From Bradyrhizobium sp. SRL28 (GTDB lineage Bacteria; Pseudomonadota; Alphaproteobacteria; Rhizobiales; Xanthobacteraceae): a DNA stretch of 64,000 nucleotides. The notes beneath the pieces are model-generated. The model was given only the letters and a program-made list of their open reading frames with translations, searched no databases and was not told the origin of the DNA. This document shows, in pieces, positions 34,180-41,992 of this stretch. Position numbers and translations under genes: made by a program. The stretch's first letter is position 1. Every line of letters starts with the position of its first letter. The stretch lies in assembly GCF_018596315.1 (NCBI RefSeq), contig NZ_JAHEAG010000028.1:32211-96210 (forward strand), in the 5' to 3' direction.

Positions 34180-34851
34180 GTGGGACAGGATATCAAGCTG
34201 ACGGCTTCGGACGGTTTCAAACTGGGCGGCTATCGCGCCGATCCCGCAGGTCAGCCGAAGGCGGCCATCGTGGTGATCCAGGAGATCTTTGGCGTTAATC
34301 ACCACATCCGCTCGGTGTGCGACCGGCTGGCGGGCGAAGGCTATGTCGCGATCGCGCCGTCGATCTTCGATCGCATCGAACCGGATTTCACCAGTGGCTA
34401 TTCGCCTGACGAAGTGACCAACGCACGGAAGTTCGTCGCCAATCCCGATTGGGCCGCGATGCTGCGCGATACAGAGGCCGCGATCGATGCTGTGAAGGAT
34501 GTCGGCCCGGTCGGTATCATCGGCTTCTGCCTAGGGGGCAGCATCGCCTATGCGGCGGCGACCAAACTGTCGGGGCTGTCGGCCGCGATCGGCTATTACG
34601 GCGGCGCCGTCGTCCGCTTTGCCGACGACAAACCGAAAGTGCCGACGCAACTGCATTTCGGCGAAAAGGATGCGGGCATTCCGCTGACCGACGTCGAAAC
34701 CATCAAGGCCAAGCGGCCCGAGGTCGAGGTCCATATCTATCCCGGCGCGCAGCACGGGTTTCACTGCGACGAGCGCGCAAGCTACGACAAGGCCAGCGCC
34801 GACATCGCCTGGCCGCGCAGCCTGGCGTTTTTCGCCAAGCATCTGAAGTGA
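34180..34851 (+). CDS. Dienelactone hydrolase family protein
   Basis: 223 residues. The Cys nucleophile is in GFCLGGS (about Cys117), with Asp in EKDAGIP (about 164) and His in AQHGFHC (about 192), the Cys-Asp-His triad of dienelactone hydrolases. The family opens cyclic dienelactones in chlorocatechol pathways, but many members act on other esters. GTG start at 34180; ribosome site weak. It follows a hydrolase and a small secreted gene by 63 bp and may share transcription. No catechol dioxygenase is in the window. Confidence 0.92.
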   Translation: MGQDIKLTASDGFKLGGYRADPAGQPKAAIVVIQEIFGVNHHIRSVCDRLAGEGYVAIAPSIFDRIEPDFTSGYSPDEVTNARKFVANPDWAAMLRDTEAAIDAVKDVGPVGIIGFCLGGSIAYAAATKLSGLSAAIGYYGGAVVRFADDKPKVPTQLHFGEKDAGIPLTDVETIKAKRPEVEVHIYPGAQHGFHCDERASYDKASADIAWPRSLAFFAKHLK

Positions 34852-34860
34852 TGATCTGTC

Positions 34861-34899
34861 GTCATTCCGGGGCGCGCGATAGCGCGAACCCGGAATGAC
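34861..34899. repeat. Palindrome GTCATTCCGGG / CCCGGAATGAC
   Basis: Perfect 11-bp arms around a 17-bp centre, between convergent genes. It may act as a shared bidirectional terminator, although no long T-run follows. Similar in style to the other GTCAT...ATGAC elements. Confidence 0.75.
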
Positions 34900-34911
34900 A
34901 AAGCAGGGACC

Positions 34912-35919
34912 TCACTCGCCCTTGACGCCGGTTGCCTTCACGACATCGGCCCATTTCTCGTAGTCGCGGCGCAGCACCTTCTCGAACGTTTCCGCCGATC
35001 CACCCACCGGCACGAGGCTGAGCGTCTCGATTCCGGCGACGCCCTCGGGCGAGGCAATGATGCGGGCGAGTTCGTCCGAAAGCTTGTTCACAATCTCCTT
35101 GGGCGTTGCGGCGGGCACGAACACGCCGAGCCAGCCTTCGATCTCAAAACCGGGGTAACCGAGTTCGACCATCGTCGGCACGTCCGGCAACGCCTTCCTG
35201 CGCTTCTCGCCGCCAACCGCCAGCGGCCTGAGCTTGCCCGCCTTGATTTGCGGGCTCGCCGTGGTCAGGTCGACGAAGGCCGAGTTCACCGTGTTGGCGA
35301 GCAGATCGTTCGTCAGCGGGGCCGAGCCGCGATAGGGGACGTGGGTCATGTCGACATCGGCGACCTTCTTGAGGAGTTCGCCGTAGAGATGCGACGTCGT
35401 CGCATTGCCGAAGGTGCCGTAAGGCTTGCCGGGGTTCGCCTTGGCATAGTCGACCAGTTCCTTGACGGACTTGATCGGTTGCTGCTCGGGGACCGTCAGA
35501 ACGATGGTCGACAGCGCGATCTGGGTGACAGGGGCGAGATCCTTGAAGACATCGTAGGGCAGTTTCCCAACAAGGCTCGGCGCCTGAATGATCTGGGTAA
35601 TAGCGATCAGCACGGTGTAGCCATCGGGCTGCGCCTTGGCCACGTTGTCGTTACCGACTACGCCGCCGCCGCCCGACTTGTTCTCGACAAGGACGGTCTG
35701 CTTCCACGACTCCTGCAATTTGTTGGCGAGCAAACGGGCGAGGACGTCGGTGGCGCCGCCCGCGGGATAGGGCACGACGAAGGTGATGCGCCGGCTCGGA
35801 TAGGGATCCGCCGCCGATGCCTGATGCGAAGAGGCACACAGAGCCGTCACGGCGATGGAAGCAAGCAATGCTGCCGCGGTCGCCGCGCGCACCACGCTGA
35901 CCGGCAAATGATAGTTCAT
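34912..35919 (-). CDS. Bug-family periplasmic solute receptor
   Basis: 335 residues: signal peptide, then YPSRRITFVVPYPAGGATDVLARLL, TVLVENKSGGGGVVGNDNVA, PDGYTVLIAITQ and THVPYRGSAPLTNDLL, the Bug signature. It is a paralogue of the receptor at 21699-22676, and again no TctAB genes lie nearby. Ligand is unknown. The ATG at 35919 gives GGAG at a good seven-base distance; an ATG at 35925 would be too close to it. Confidence 0.93.
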   Translation of the reverse strand: MNYHLPVSVVRAATAAALLASIAVTALCASSHQASAADPYPSRRITFVVPYPAGGATDVLARLLANKLQESWKQTVLVENKSGGGGVVGNDNVAKAQPDGYTVLIAITQIIQAPSLVGKLPYDVFKDLAPVTQIALSTIVLTVPEQQPIKSVKELVDYAKANPGKPYGTFGNATTSHLYGELLKKVADVDMTHVPYRGSAPLTNDLLANTVNSAFVDLTTASPQIKAGKLRPLAVGGEKRRKALPDVPTMVELGYPGFEIEGWLGVFVPAATPKEIVNKLSDELARIIASPEGVAGIETLSLVPVGGSAETFEKVLRRDYEKWADVVKATGVKGE

Positions 35920-36285
35920 GGTCATACTCCGGATTGCAGGCACTCAACCGACAAACCGGCGCGCCTCGATTTAAACGATGCATTTCTCTACATCGCTGCA
36001 GCGCAACTTGGAACATGGTTTCGAATGCGGTCAGCGCATAGCGCCAATTTATCGCAACCGACACCGATGCAGGGCGTCAACGGAACTTCCAGACACGTGC
36101 GAAGCCACACCTCTGCCACTGCAAGTTAGACCAATCTGCAGATTGATCCTGCAATATGGCGCGAAACGCCGCACGCGACATGGACGGCGAATTTGCCGCA
36201 GGTCAAGCGCGCGGCATTTGGCTGGCGATCATGCGCAGGAAAAGGGCCGGATCGAGATGACGATTCGATGAAACTGCGTCGCGCG
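35920..36285. other. Intergenic region with a 14-bp perfect palindrome
   Basis: 366 bp without a recognised gene. CAATCTGCAGATTG (36132-36145) is a perfect palindrome, suitable as a dimeric repressor site. Both flanking genes are on the minus strand, so it lies downstream of the export lipoprotein gene and upstream of the Bug receptor gene, whose promoter should be in this gap. Confidence 0.45.
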
Positions 36286-37032
36286 CTAGAACCAGCGCTC
36301 GCTGACGAGCACGGTGTCGCCGGGACTGATCGGGCTGCCGGGCGGAACGACGAAGCGTGCCGTTCCCGAGCCATTGGTGTGGGTGACTGTGACGCTATCG
36401 CGGCGGGCGCGTGGCGAGAAGCCGCCGGCGATCGCCACCGCGCTCTCCACCGTCATGTTGGGCACGTAGGGATATTGCCCGGGTGCTGCGACTTCGCCGA
36501 GAATGAAGAACGGCCGATACGCTTCGATCTCCACGGCGACCGACGGCTCCCTGATGAAGCCGCGACGCAGCTTCGCGGATATCTCCGCCGCCAGTCCGGC
36601 CGTGGTGCGGCCGCGCGCCGGCACCGAACCGATCAGCGGCATCGTGATCGAGCCGCCGGCGTCGATCGCGTAGGTGTTGGTCAGACCTTCCTGGCCGTAG
36701 ACAACGACGCGCAGCCTGTCGCCGGCATCGAGATGATAGGCCGCGTCGTATCGCGCCCGCACGGGTTCGACATAGGCCACGGGCGCGGCAACGACGACGG
36801 GCGGCGGTGCTGCGTGTGGTGCCGCGGCGAAGGCAGCGCGAAGCGCGCCGATGGCGCCGCCGCTGGACGCGACCGCCTGCGGCGGTGGGCCGTTGGTCTG
36901 GCCGTAGGCCATTGAATCGAGATCGCCTTGCGGCGCGACCGCAACCGGCCCGGTCGTGCGCATGCAGCCCGACAGAGCGAGCGCGGTGATGATCGCAGTG
37001 ATCGGTAATCGAAACGCGCGCACAACCCGCAC
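36286..37032 (-). CDS. Polysaccharide export outer-membrane lipoprotein (Wza-type)
   Basis: 248 residues. A lipobox LSGC near residue 22 anchors it to a membrane. The Poly_export domain (about 95-180) contains YHLDAGDRLRVVVYGQEGLTNTYAIDAGG, followed by an SLBB-like domain (FFILGEVAAPGQYPY) and ends with GDTVLVSERWF. It is shorter than Wza (about 380 residues), as in rhizobial ExoF-type proteins. Likely role: outer-membrane or periplasmic channel component for exopolysaccharide. GTG start has AGGGATGG upstream. No other export gene is adjacent. Confidence 0.92.
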   Translation of the reverse strand: MRVVRAFRLPITAIITALALSGCMRTTGPVAVAPQGDLDSMAYGQTNGPPPQAVASSGGAIGALRAAFAAAPHAAPPPVVVAAPVAYVEPVRARYDAAYHLDAGDRLRVVVYGQEGLTNTYAIDAGGSITMPLIGSVPARGRTTAGLAAEISAKLRRGFIREPSVAVEIEAYRPFFILGEVAAPGQYPYVPNMTVESAVAIAGGFSPRARRDSVTVTHTNGSGTARFVVPPGSPISPGDTVLVSERWF

Positions 37033-37170
37033 CTAGGCCATCCCTTAAAGCGAGACAGCTCTAGTCTTGCACCGAGTATGGTTAACAAAGGGTTTTTTGC
37101 ACGCGACACGGGAGATCGGGACTCCCTCGCCCCGCGCTTGCTGAGGGCGAGGGAGCAAGAAGGCAGCCGA

Positions 37171-37827
37171 TCAGGCAGTCACGCCGACGCCGATCGGGCA
37201 CGACACGCCGGTGCCGCCCAAGCCGCAATAGCCCGCCGGGTTCTTGGCGAGATATTGCTGATGATAGTCCTCGGCGAAATAGAATTCAGCCGATGGCGCG
37301 ATCTCGGTGGTGATGGCGCCGAGACCCTTCGCCGCCAGCGCCTTCTGGTACGTTGCCTTCGACGCATCGGCGGCCTGGCGCTGCGCATCGCCAAAGGTGT
37401 AGATCGCCGAGCGATACTGAGTGCCGACATCGTTGCCCTGGCGCATGCCCTGCGTCGGGATGTGATTTTCCCAGAACGTCTTCAGGAGCTGCTCGTAGGA
37501 GACCTTCTTCAGATCGAACACGATCAGCACCACTTCGGTATGACCAGTGCGGCCCGAACAGACCTCTTCATAGGTCGGATTGGGCGTATGTCCGCCGGCG
37601 TAGCCGACGGCGGTCGCATGGATGCCGTCACCGAGTTCCCAGAACTTGCGCTCTGCGCCCCAGAAGCAGCCGAGGCCAAACACCGCCTGCTCGAGGCCCG
37701 CTGGATAGGGCGGCTGCAGCTTGCGGCCGTTGACGAAATGCGTGGTGGCGGTTGGTATCGGGCTGGCACGGCCCGGCAGCGCTTCGGCTGCGCTTGGCAA
37801 CGCGGTGGTCTTGCGCATGAACAACAT
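37171..37827 (-). CDS. msrA: Peptide methionine-S-sulfoxide reductase MsrA
   Basis: 218 residues. Catalytic Cys in VFGLGCFWGAE (about Cys54), the YAGG and NPTYEEVCSGRTGHTEVV motifs, and resolving Cys residues in YCGLGGTGVSCP. It reduces Met-(S)-sulfoxide using thioredoxin and protects proteins from oxidation. An N-terminal extension of about 45 residues precedes the core, longer than in E. coli MsrA. GGAGGTATTCC supports the ATG at 37827. It appears to be transcribed alone. Confidence 0.95.
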   Translation of the reverse strand: MLFMRKTTALPSAAEALPGRASPIPTATTHFVNGRKLQPPYPAGLEQAVFGLGCFWGAERKFWELGDGIHATAVGYAGGHTPNPTYEEVCSGRTGHTEVVLIVFDLKKVSYEQLLKTFWENHIPTQGMRQGNDVGTQYRSAIYTFGDAQRQAADASKATYQKALAAKGLGAITTEIAPSAEFYFAEDYHQQYLAKNPAGYCGLGGTGVSCPIGVGVTA

Positions 37828-37952
37828 GGAATACCTCCAGGCAGGAGACATCGGCGGGCGCGACAACGGCGTCGGCCGGCCGGGCCTCTATATATGTCTT
37901 TACGCCGGATACCGCAGCCCCGTTACGCCGCGCCCCGAGAGCGGCTGTTGGG

Positions 37953-38270
37953 TCAGTCCCGCGAATAGCCGATCAATGGCTTGCGGGGCCGGAACAGGAT
38001 CATGAGCAGAATGCCGACCACGCCCAGCACGGCAAAAACTGGCTGATCCAGGAGGACCTTGATCACGCTATTCCAGAGCCAGGGTACGGTACCCTCGACC
38101 GAGGTCCGGAACCCAAGCTGGCTGGACTGATGGACGTCGTTCCAGAACTGGCCAAACCGGGTGAACCGCAGGGTCTGGTCGGCGACGTAACGGGCGCCGT
38201 CATAGACCATGAAAATGAATCCGCCGGCCAGGAGCAGCAGGCCGATTAGCCGGAAAAAACCGCGGATCAT
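37953..38270 (-). CDS. Small two-helix membrane protein of unknown function
   Basis: 105 residues with two transmembrane helices (about 5-24 and 74-92) separated by a polar, aromatic-containing loop, and a basic C-terminus (FRPRKPLIGYSRD). AAGGTGACGC precedes the ATG. I recall similar uncharacterised proteins in Bradyrhizobium but cannot name a family. It is divergent from the rpsT promoter region. Confidence 0.83.
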   Translation of the reverse strand: MIRGFFRLIGLLLLAGGFIFMVYDGARYVADQTLRFTRFGQFWNDVHQSSQLGFRTSVEGTVPWLWNSVIKVLLDQPVFAVLGVVGILLMILFRPRKPLIGYSRD

Positions 38271-38402
38271 GCGTCACCTTAATATCTGTCGCCCCGAAAG
38301 GCCGTCAGCCAATACCGGGGGCTCCCCGGAAATTCAACCTCATCAGCACCTTACGCGTCCATTTCCGCCCCGTTCCCGGCCTTTCGGGGAGGGCGGAAAG
38401 CG

Positions 38403-38431
38403 TTGACGGTGCAGAACGCGCCCTCTATAAG
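38403..38431 (+). promoter_or_regulatory. Sigma-70-type promoter of rpsT
   Basis: TTGACG (38403-38408) and TATAAG (38426-38431) are separated by 17 bp. Transcription would start near 38438, leaving a leader of about 205 nt before rpsT. Confidence 0.68.
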
Positions 38432-38440
38432 ACCCCCAAT

Positions 38441-38464
38441 GGCGGCGGGCGCAATCCCGCCGCC
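38441..38464 (+). promoter_or_regulatory. GC-rich hairpin at the start of the rpsT leader
   Basis: Perfect nine-base arms GGCGGCGGG and CCCGCCGCC around CGCAAT, followed by GCTGTTCTTT. It begins a few bases after the predicted transcription start and resembles an attenuator or RNA-stabilising 5' hairpin. Confidence 0.55.
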
Positions 38465-38643
38465 GCTGTTCTTTGAGCAGCGCCGACCTCGGGGGCATTT
38501 TGGCTTCCGTCCATGGCATCCTCAAGAACGGCTTACGTCAGAACACCCTGGAAAACACAACCAGCGTCGATCACGCAATTTGAACGGCCGGCGCGCTCAA
38601 GCCCGACCACCCGAGCGATGACAGCCGAAGGATAGTTGAGAAC

Positions 38644-38910
38644 ATGGCCAATACCACTTCCGCCAAAAAGGCGACCCGCAAGATTGCCCGCCGCACCATC
38701 GTCAACAAGTCGCGCCGCACCCAGATGCGTGGCGCGGTTCGCACCGTCGAGGAGGCGATCAAGAGCGGCGATCGCGATGCGGCGCTCAAGGCGATGAAGC
38801 ACGCGGAACCGGAACTGATGCAAGCCGCGCAGCGCAACATCATTCACAAGAACAATGCGAGCCGGAAGGTGTCGCGCCTGGCGCACGCGATCGCCAAGCT
38901 CGCGAAGTGA
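38644..38910 (+). CDS. rpsT: 30S ribosomal protein S20
   Basis: 88 residues: MANTTSAKKATRKIARRTIVNKSRRTQMR through NIIHKNNASRKVSRLAHAIAKLA, a clear S20 match at the usual length. It binds 16S rRNA early in 30S assembly. Preceded by its own promoter and a long leader with a GC hairpin, followed by an intrinsic terminator. Its position just before the dnaA region is the common order in Rhizobiales. Confidence 0.98.
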   Translation: MANTTSAKKATRKIARRTIVNKSRRTQMRGAVRTVEEAIKSGDRDAALKAMKHAEPELMQAAQRNIIHKNNASRKVSRLAHAIAKLAK

Positions 38911-38933
38911 ACTGACAGAAATAGATATTCGTC

Positions 38934-38964
38934 AAAAGCCCGGCCTCGCCGGGCTTTTGTTTTT
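38934..38964 (+). terminator. rpsT intrinsic terminator
   Basis: Eleven-base arms AAAAGCCCGGC and GCCGGGCTTTT around CTC, followed by GTTTTT. It isolates rpsT transcription from the downstream origin/dnaA region. Confidence 0.92.
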
Positions 38965-38967
38965 CAG

Positions 38968-38989
38968 TTATGCTCGCGCGCGAGCATAA
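38968..38989. promoter_or_regulatory. Perfect 22-bp palindrome after rpsT
   Basis: Half-site TTATGCTCGCG is repeated exactly in inverted form with no spacer. It starts three bases after the rpsT terminator T-run. It has no U-tract, so it looks more like a dimeric protein-binding site (or extruding cruciform) than a second terminator. Confidence 0.7.
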
Positions 38990-39129
38990 ACCCGAAAATC
39001 CATTTCGCCGCGCACGTGCATGCTGTTGCATTCCGGGCTCACGCCGAAAGGATTGAGTGTGACAATTCAATTGTCCCGTTGCTGATCACCGGCTTGCGTG
39101 TCACATTTCTAGCGCCCGTAATTTTACGA

Positions 39130-39147
39130 GGTGCAATTTATTGCACC
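39130..39147. promoter_or_regulatory. Inverted repeat GGTGCAATTTATTGCACC
   Basis: Perfect seven-base arms with a TTTA spacer, in the gap upstream of dnaA. Architecture fits a helix-turn-helix dimer operator; no regulator identified. Confidence 0.6.
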
Positions 39148-39281
39148 AGCGTTGTTGTGAGCATTTGCAAGAAGCGTGAGCGCAACGGCTGACCATCCGA
39201 CGTCAGCTGCTTATGCCCGCACCACTGCCGCGCAGGGTTACCCTGAAAAACAATTCCGAAAAACGACGTCTCGCTAATCAC

Positions 39282-39290
39282 TTATCCACA
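39282..39290 (+). promoter_or_regulatory. Perfect DnaA box TTATCCACA
   Basis: Exact match to the consensus high-affinity DnaA box. I found no second exact copy in the 1.3-kb gap, so support for a full origin is partial; autoregulation of dnaA is an alternative. Confidence 0.8.
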
Positions 39291-39926
39291 TAGCGAGCTC
39301 AAGCGTTTTGAAAATTGGTCCCGGTAACCACGATTGTAACGGTTTCTTAAAAAATTTTGCGAGTGCAGCGAAAATTGTCACGCTTGTTGGCGCCGCGCGA
39401 TTCTGTGCGCGGATTCAAAAACTTGGTGTGGAGTTTCGCAATTGCAGTGTTGCAACACAGCCGAAGAGTCGGGCCGCGTCGTCGAATCACGGATTGTCAG
39501 AAATCGCGCTTGGTGTATTTGTTACTCGTTCGCGACGCTCAAGGCTCTCCTGACCAGCGCGGTATGAGACCCAAGAGCGGACGTGCAAATCGGCGGCGGT
39601 GTGCTCGTTAGCGACGCTTTCCAAGCGAAGCTGAGTTGGTAACTCATAGCGATATGAGAGCGGTTGTTTTGTGTCTAAATTTCCCGGCGTGGCGCTCGCG
39701 TTCAGCGCGCTCCGGACAAGGGGAATGCGACAAGGGGACAAGACGCTTGCCGACGATGCAGCGATTTGGGAACGCGGAGATCGTGAACGTGTTGAAGACG
39801 ACAGACTGAGATACGCGGCGGCGCAGCGGTCGGACAAGCGGATGTTCGGTAGCGGCAGACTGGCTTTGAAAACACTGGTGATGTGATTGCTCGCCGCGCG
39901 TTCTCGTGGCGAGAGGGGGAGGTACT

Positions 39927-40052
39927 ATGCTTTACGGAATCAACGCGACATTCGGCACACTTATTTCCATCAAGACCGTTTCTGAATCCCTGAACGACGT
40001 TTTCAGTCGTCCACCTACGCGAACTCAGGCTAGACCGGCGAGTACGCGCTGA
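39927..40052 (+). CDS. Possible 41-residue leader peptide upstream of dnaA
   Basis: MLYGINATFGTLISIKTVSE begins a 41-residue frame with a very strong ribosome site (GGGGGAGGTACT) immediately upstream. It ends at TGA 40050-40052, 180 bp before the dnaA ATG. It is in the same frame as dnaA, and the codons from that TGA to the dnaA ATG are open, so a single stop separates the two. No family is recognised. It may be a leader peptide, a remnant of an N-terminal DnaA extension, or chance. Confidence 0.42.
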   Translation: MLYGINATFGTLISIKTVSESLNDVFSRPPTRTQARPASTR

Positions 40053-40232
40053 CCTCGCGGTAGCCTCTCACTCCATCCAGCCTTCGATCTGAGCAACGGC
40101 GATTCCGCCGAACGCCCGATCTATGTCTGGTGGTGGCTGAAGCTCCGCGTCGAGGTCACGCCTGGCAGGAAACCTGCAAGGCGCCGGCCGATTTCGCAAA
40201 CACCATTACTCATTCAGAAAAGTTCTCAGACA

Positions 40233-41663
40233 ATGACAAATACGGAACAGGATCGCTGGTCGCGCGTGAAGGGACGGTTGCGGACGACGGTGGGTGAGGA
40301 CGTCTATACGAGCTGGTTTGCACGCATGGACCTGGAAGCCGTGCAGGACGAAAGCGTTCACCTCTCGGTTCCGACCCGGTTCCTCAAGAGCTGGATCCAG
40401 GCGCATTATGCGGACCGTGTCCTGACCTGCTGGCAGGCGGAGATGCCGGAAGTGCACCGGATCGACCTCACCGTGCGCACCGCGATGCGCTGCGCCGCGC
40501 CCGCCAAGGAAACCACCGCGCCGGCCGATCAGCGCCGGATCGAGCAGGCCAATGGCCGGCCCGCGCCAGAATTGCGCGCGACTGCGACGGCGCCGGTATC
40601 CGCCAGCCATGATGCGCTCGGCGGTTCGCCGCTCGACCCGCGCCTGACCTTTGCGAGCTTCGTGATCGGCCGCTCCAACACGCTGGCGCATGCGGCCGCA
40701 CGTCAGGTCGCCGAAGGACGCCGCGGCGATCCCGTGATGTTCAACCCGCTCTACATTCACGCCGGCGTCGGCCTTGGCAAAACCCATCTGTTGCAGGCGG
40801 TGACGTGGGCCGGCAACTCGGGGAGCGAGCGCAAGGTGCTCTATCTCACCGCCGAGAAATTCATGTACGGCTTCGTCGCCGCACTGAAGACGCAGACGGC
40901 GCTGGCGTTCAAGGAAGCGCTGCGCGGCATCGACGTGCTCGTGATTGACGATCTGCAGTTCCTGCAGGGCAAGTCGACGCAGGCGGAGTTCTGCCACACG
41001 CTGAACGCGCTGATCGATGCCGGCCGTCAGGTGGTGATCGCCGCTGATCGTCCGCCGTCCGATCTCGAGAGCCTCGACGATCGCGTGCGCTCGCGGCTGG
41101 CCGGTGGCCTCGTCGTGGAGATGGGTTCGCTCGGCGAAGAACTGCGGCTCGGAATCCTGAAGTCGCGGGTGGCGGCTGCACGTGCGCATCACGCGAGCTT
41201 CGACGTGCCGGAGGCGGTGCTGGACTATCTGGCGCGCACCATCACCCATAATGGCCGCGACCTCGAAGGCGCCATCAACCGCCTGCTCGCCCATTCCAAA
41301 CTCAACGCCCAGCCGGTGACGCTGGAAATGGCCGAGCGCGAGGTGCGCGACCTGATCCGTCCGCAGGAACCGAAGCGGATCAAGATCGAGGACATCCAGC
41401 GGGTGGTCGCCCGGCAATACAATGTCAGCCGTTCGGACCTGCTGTCGTCGCGGCGGACCGCGAACGTGGTTCGACCGCGCCAGGTCGCGATGTATCTGGC
41501 GAAGACGCTAACGCTGCGTTCGCTGCCCGAGATCGGCCGCCGGTTCGGCGGACGCGACCACACCACGGTGCTGCACGCCGTGCGCAAGATCGAGGCACTG
41601 GTCGCCCGGGACACCGCGCTGTCCGAAGAGGTCGAGTCGCTGAAGCGGCAATTGCAGGAATAG
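40233..41663 (+). CDS. dnaA: Chromosomal replication initiator DnaA
   Basis: 476 residues. Domain I (about 1-85), a flexible Ala/Pro-rich linker, AAA+ domain with Walker A GVGLGKTH and Walker B VLVIDDLQF, sensor regions, and C-terminal DNA-binding domain with the DnaA signature GGRDHTTVLHAVRKIE. It binds TTATCCACA boxes and melts the origin. The ATG at 40233 matches the usual MxNxEQDRWSRVK start in this genus. Downstream tandem hairpins separate it from dnaN, so the two may not be fully co-transcribed. Confidence 0.98.
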   Translation: MTNTEQDRWSRVKGRLRTTVGEDVYTSWFARMDLEAVQDESVHLSVPTRFLKSWIQAHYADRVLTCWQAEMPEVHRIDLTVRTAMRCAAPAKETTAPADQRRIEQANGRPAPELRATATAPVSASHDALGGSPLDPRLTFASFVIGRSNTLAHAAARQVAEGRRGDPVMFNPLYIHAGVGLGKTHLLQAVTWAGNSGSERKVLYLTAEKFMYGFVAALKTQTALAFKEALRGIDVLVIDDLQFLQGKSTQAEFCHTLNALIDAGRQVVIAADRPPSDLESLDDRVRSRLAGGLVVEMGSLGEELRLGILKSRVAAARAHHASFDVPEAVLDYLARTITHNGRDLEGAINRLLAHSKLNAQPVTLEMAEREVRDLIRPQEPKRIKIEDIQRVVARQYNVSRSDLLSSRRTANVVRPRQVAMYLAKTLTLRSLPEIGRRFGGRDHTTVLHAVRKIEALVARDTALSEEVESLKRQLQE

Positions 41664-41712
41664 CGGCACCAGGAACAGGACTGGCTCCTCCCAGCCTCTC
41701 CCGCCCCTGATC

Positions 41713-41744
41713 CTATCGAAGTCGGATTTATCCGACTTCGATAG
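41713..41744. promoter_or_regulatory. Perfect 14-bp-stem hairpin between dnaA and dnaN
   Basis: Arms CTATCGAAGTCGGA and TCCGACTTCGATAG flank TTTA. It is the first of two tandem hairpins. No T-run follows directly. Confidence 0.8.
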
Positions 41745-41754
41745 TGATAAGGCG

Positions 41755-41801
41755 CCCAACTCGGGTAAACCCGAGTTGGGTGGGGCGGGAGAATTTTTTT
41801 T
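41755..41801 (+). terminator. Second tandem hairpin with T-run after dnaA
   Basis: Arms CCCAACTCGGGT and ACCCGAGTTGGG around AA, then a purine-rich stretch and TTTTTTTT about 14 bases on. The gap to the T-run is long for a strong terminator, so partial termination or attenuation before dnaN is likely. No other feature was seen in the remaining 329-bp gap. Confidence 0.6.
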
Positions 41802-41992
41802 CTGACGCCATTTTTCGCCGCAAAAGTGGGGAACGGGGTCCCGTCTCCCTTGCACCGGCGGGCCATCCGCGCCACCTTGCGGTCCCCCCGGGGGTTTGAT
41901 CAAATCCGATCCTGATCCGGCTTTTCGGGTTTCCATGCCGCGGCGCTGCCTTTACGGGCCGCCCGGCTTTTCCATCTCTGGCGGATAATGCA

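Larger units (their letters stand above)
38990..39926. other. Candidate replication-origin / dnaA control region
   Basis: No convincing long gene. Open frames here have no recognisable domains and weak starts. The region is AT-richer than its neighbours, with a perfect DnaA box, an inverted repeat (39130-39147) and, about 60 bp downstream of the box, an AT-rich stretch (TTTCTTAAAAAATTTTGCG) that could unwind. In some rhizobia the functional origin is near hemE, so this may be only the dnaA promoter region. Confidence 0.5.

Noticed and set aside
39308..39886. Several 70-90 codon open frames in the rpsT-dnaA gap
   Set aside because: No domains, weak starts, mutually overlapping on both strands, high charge; more likely non-coding control DNA.
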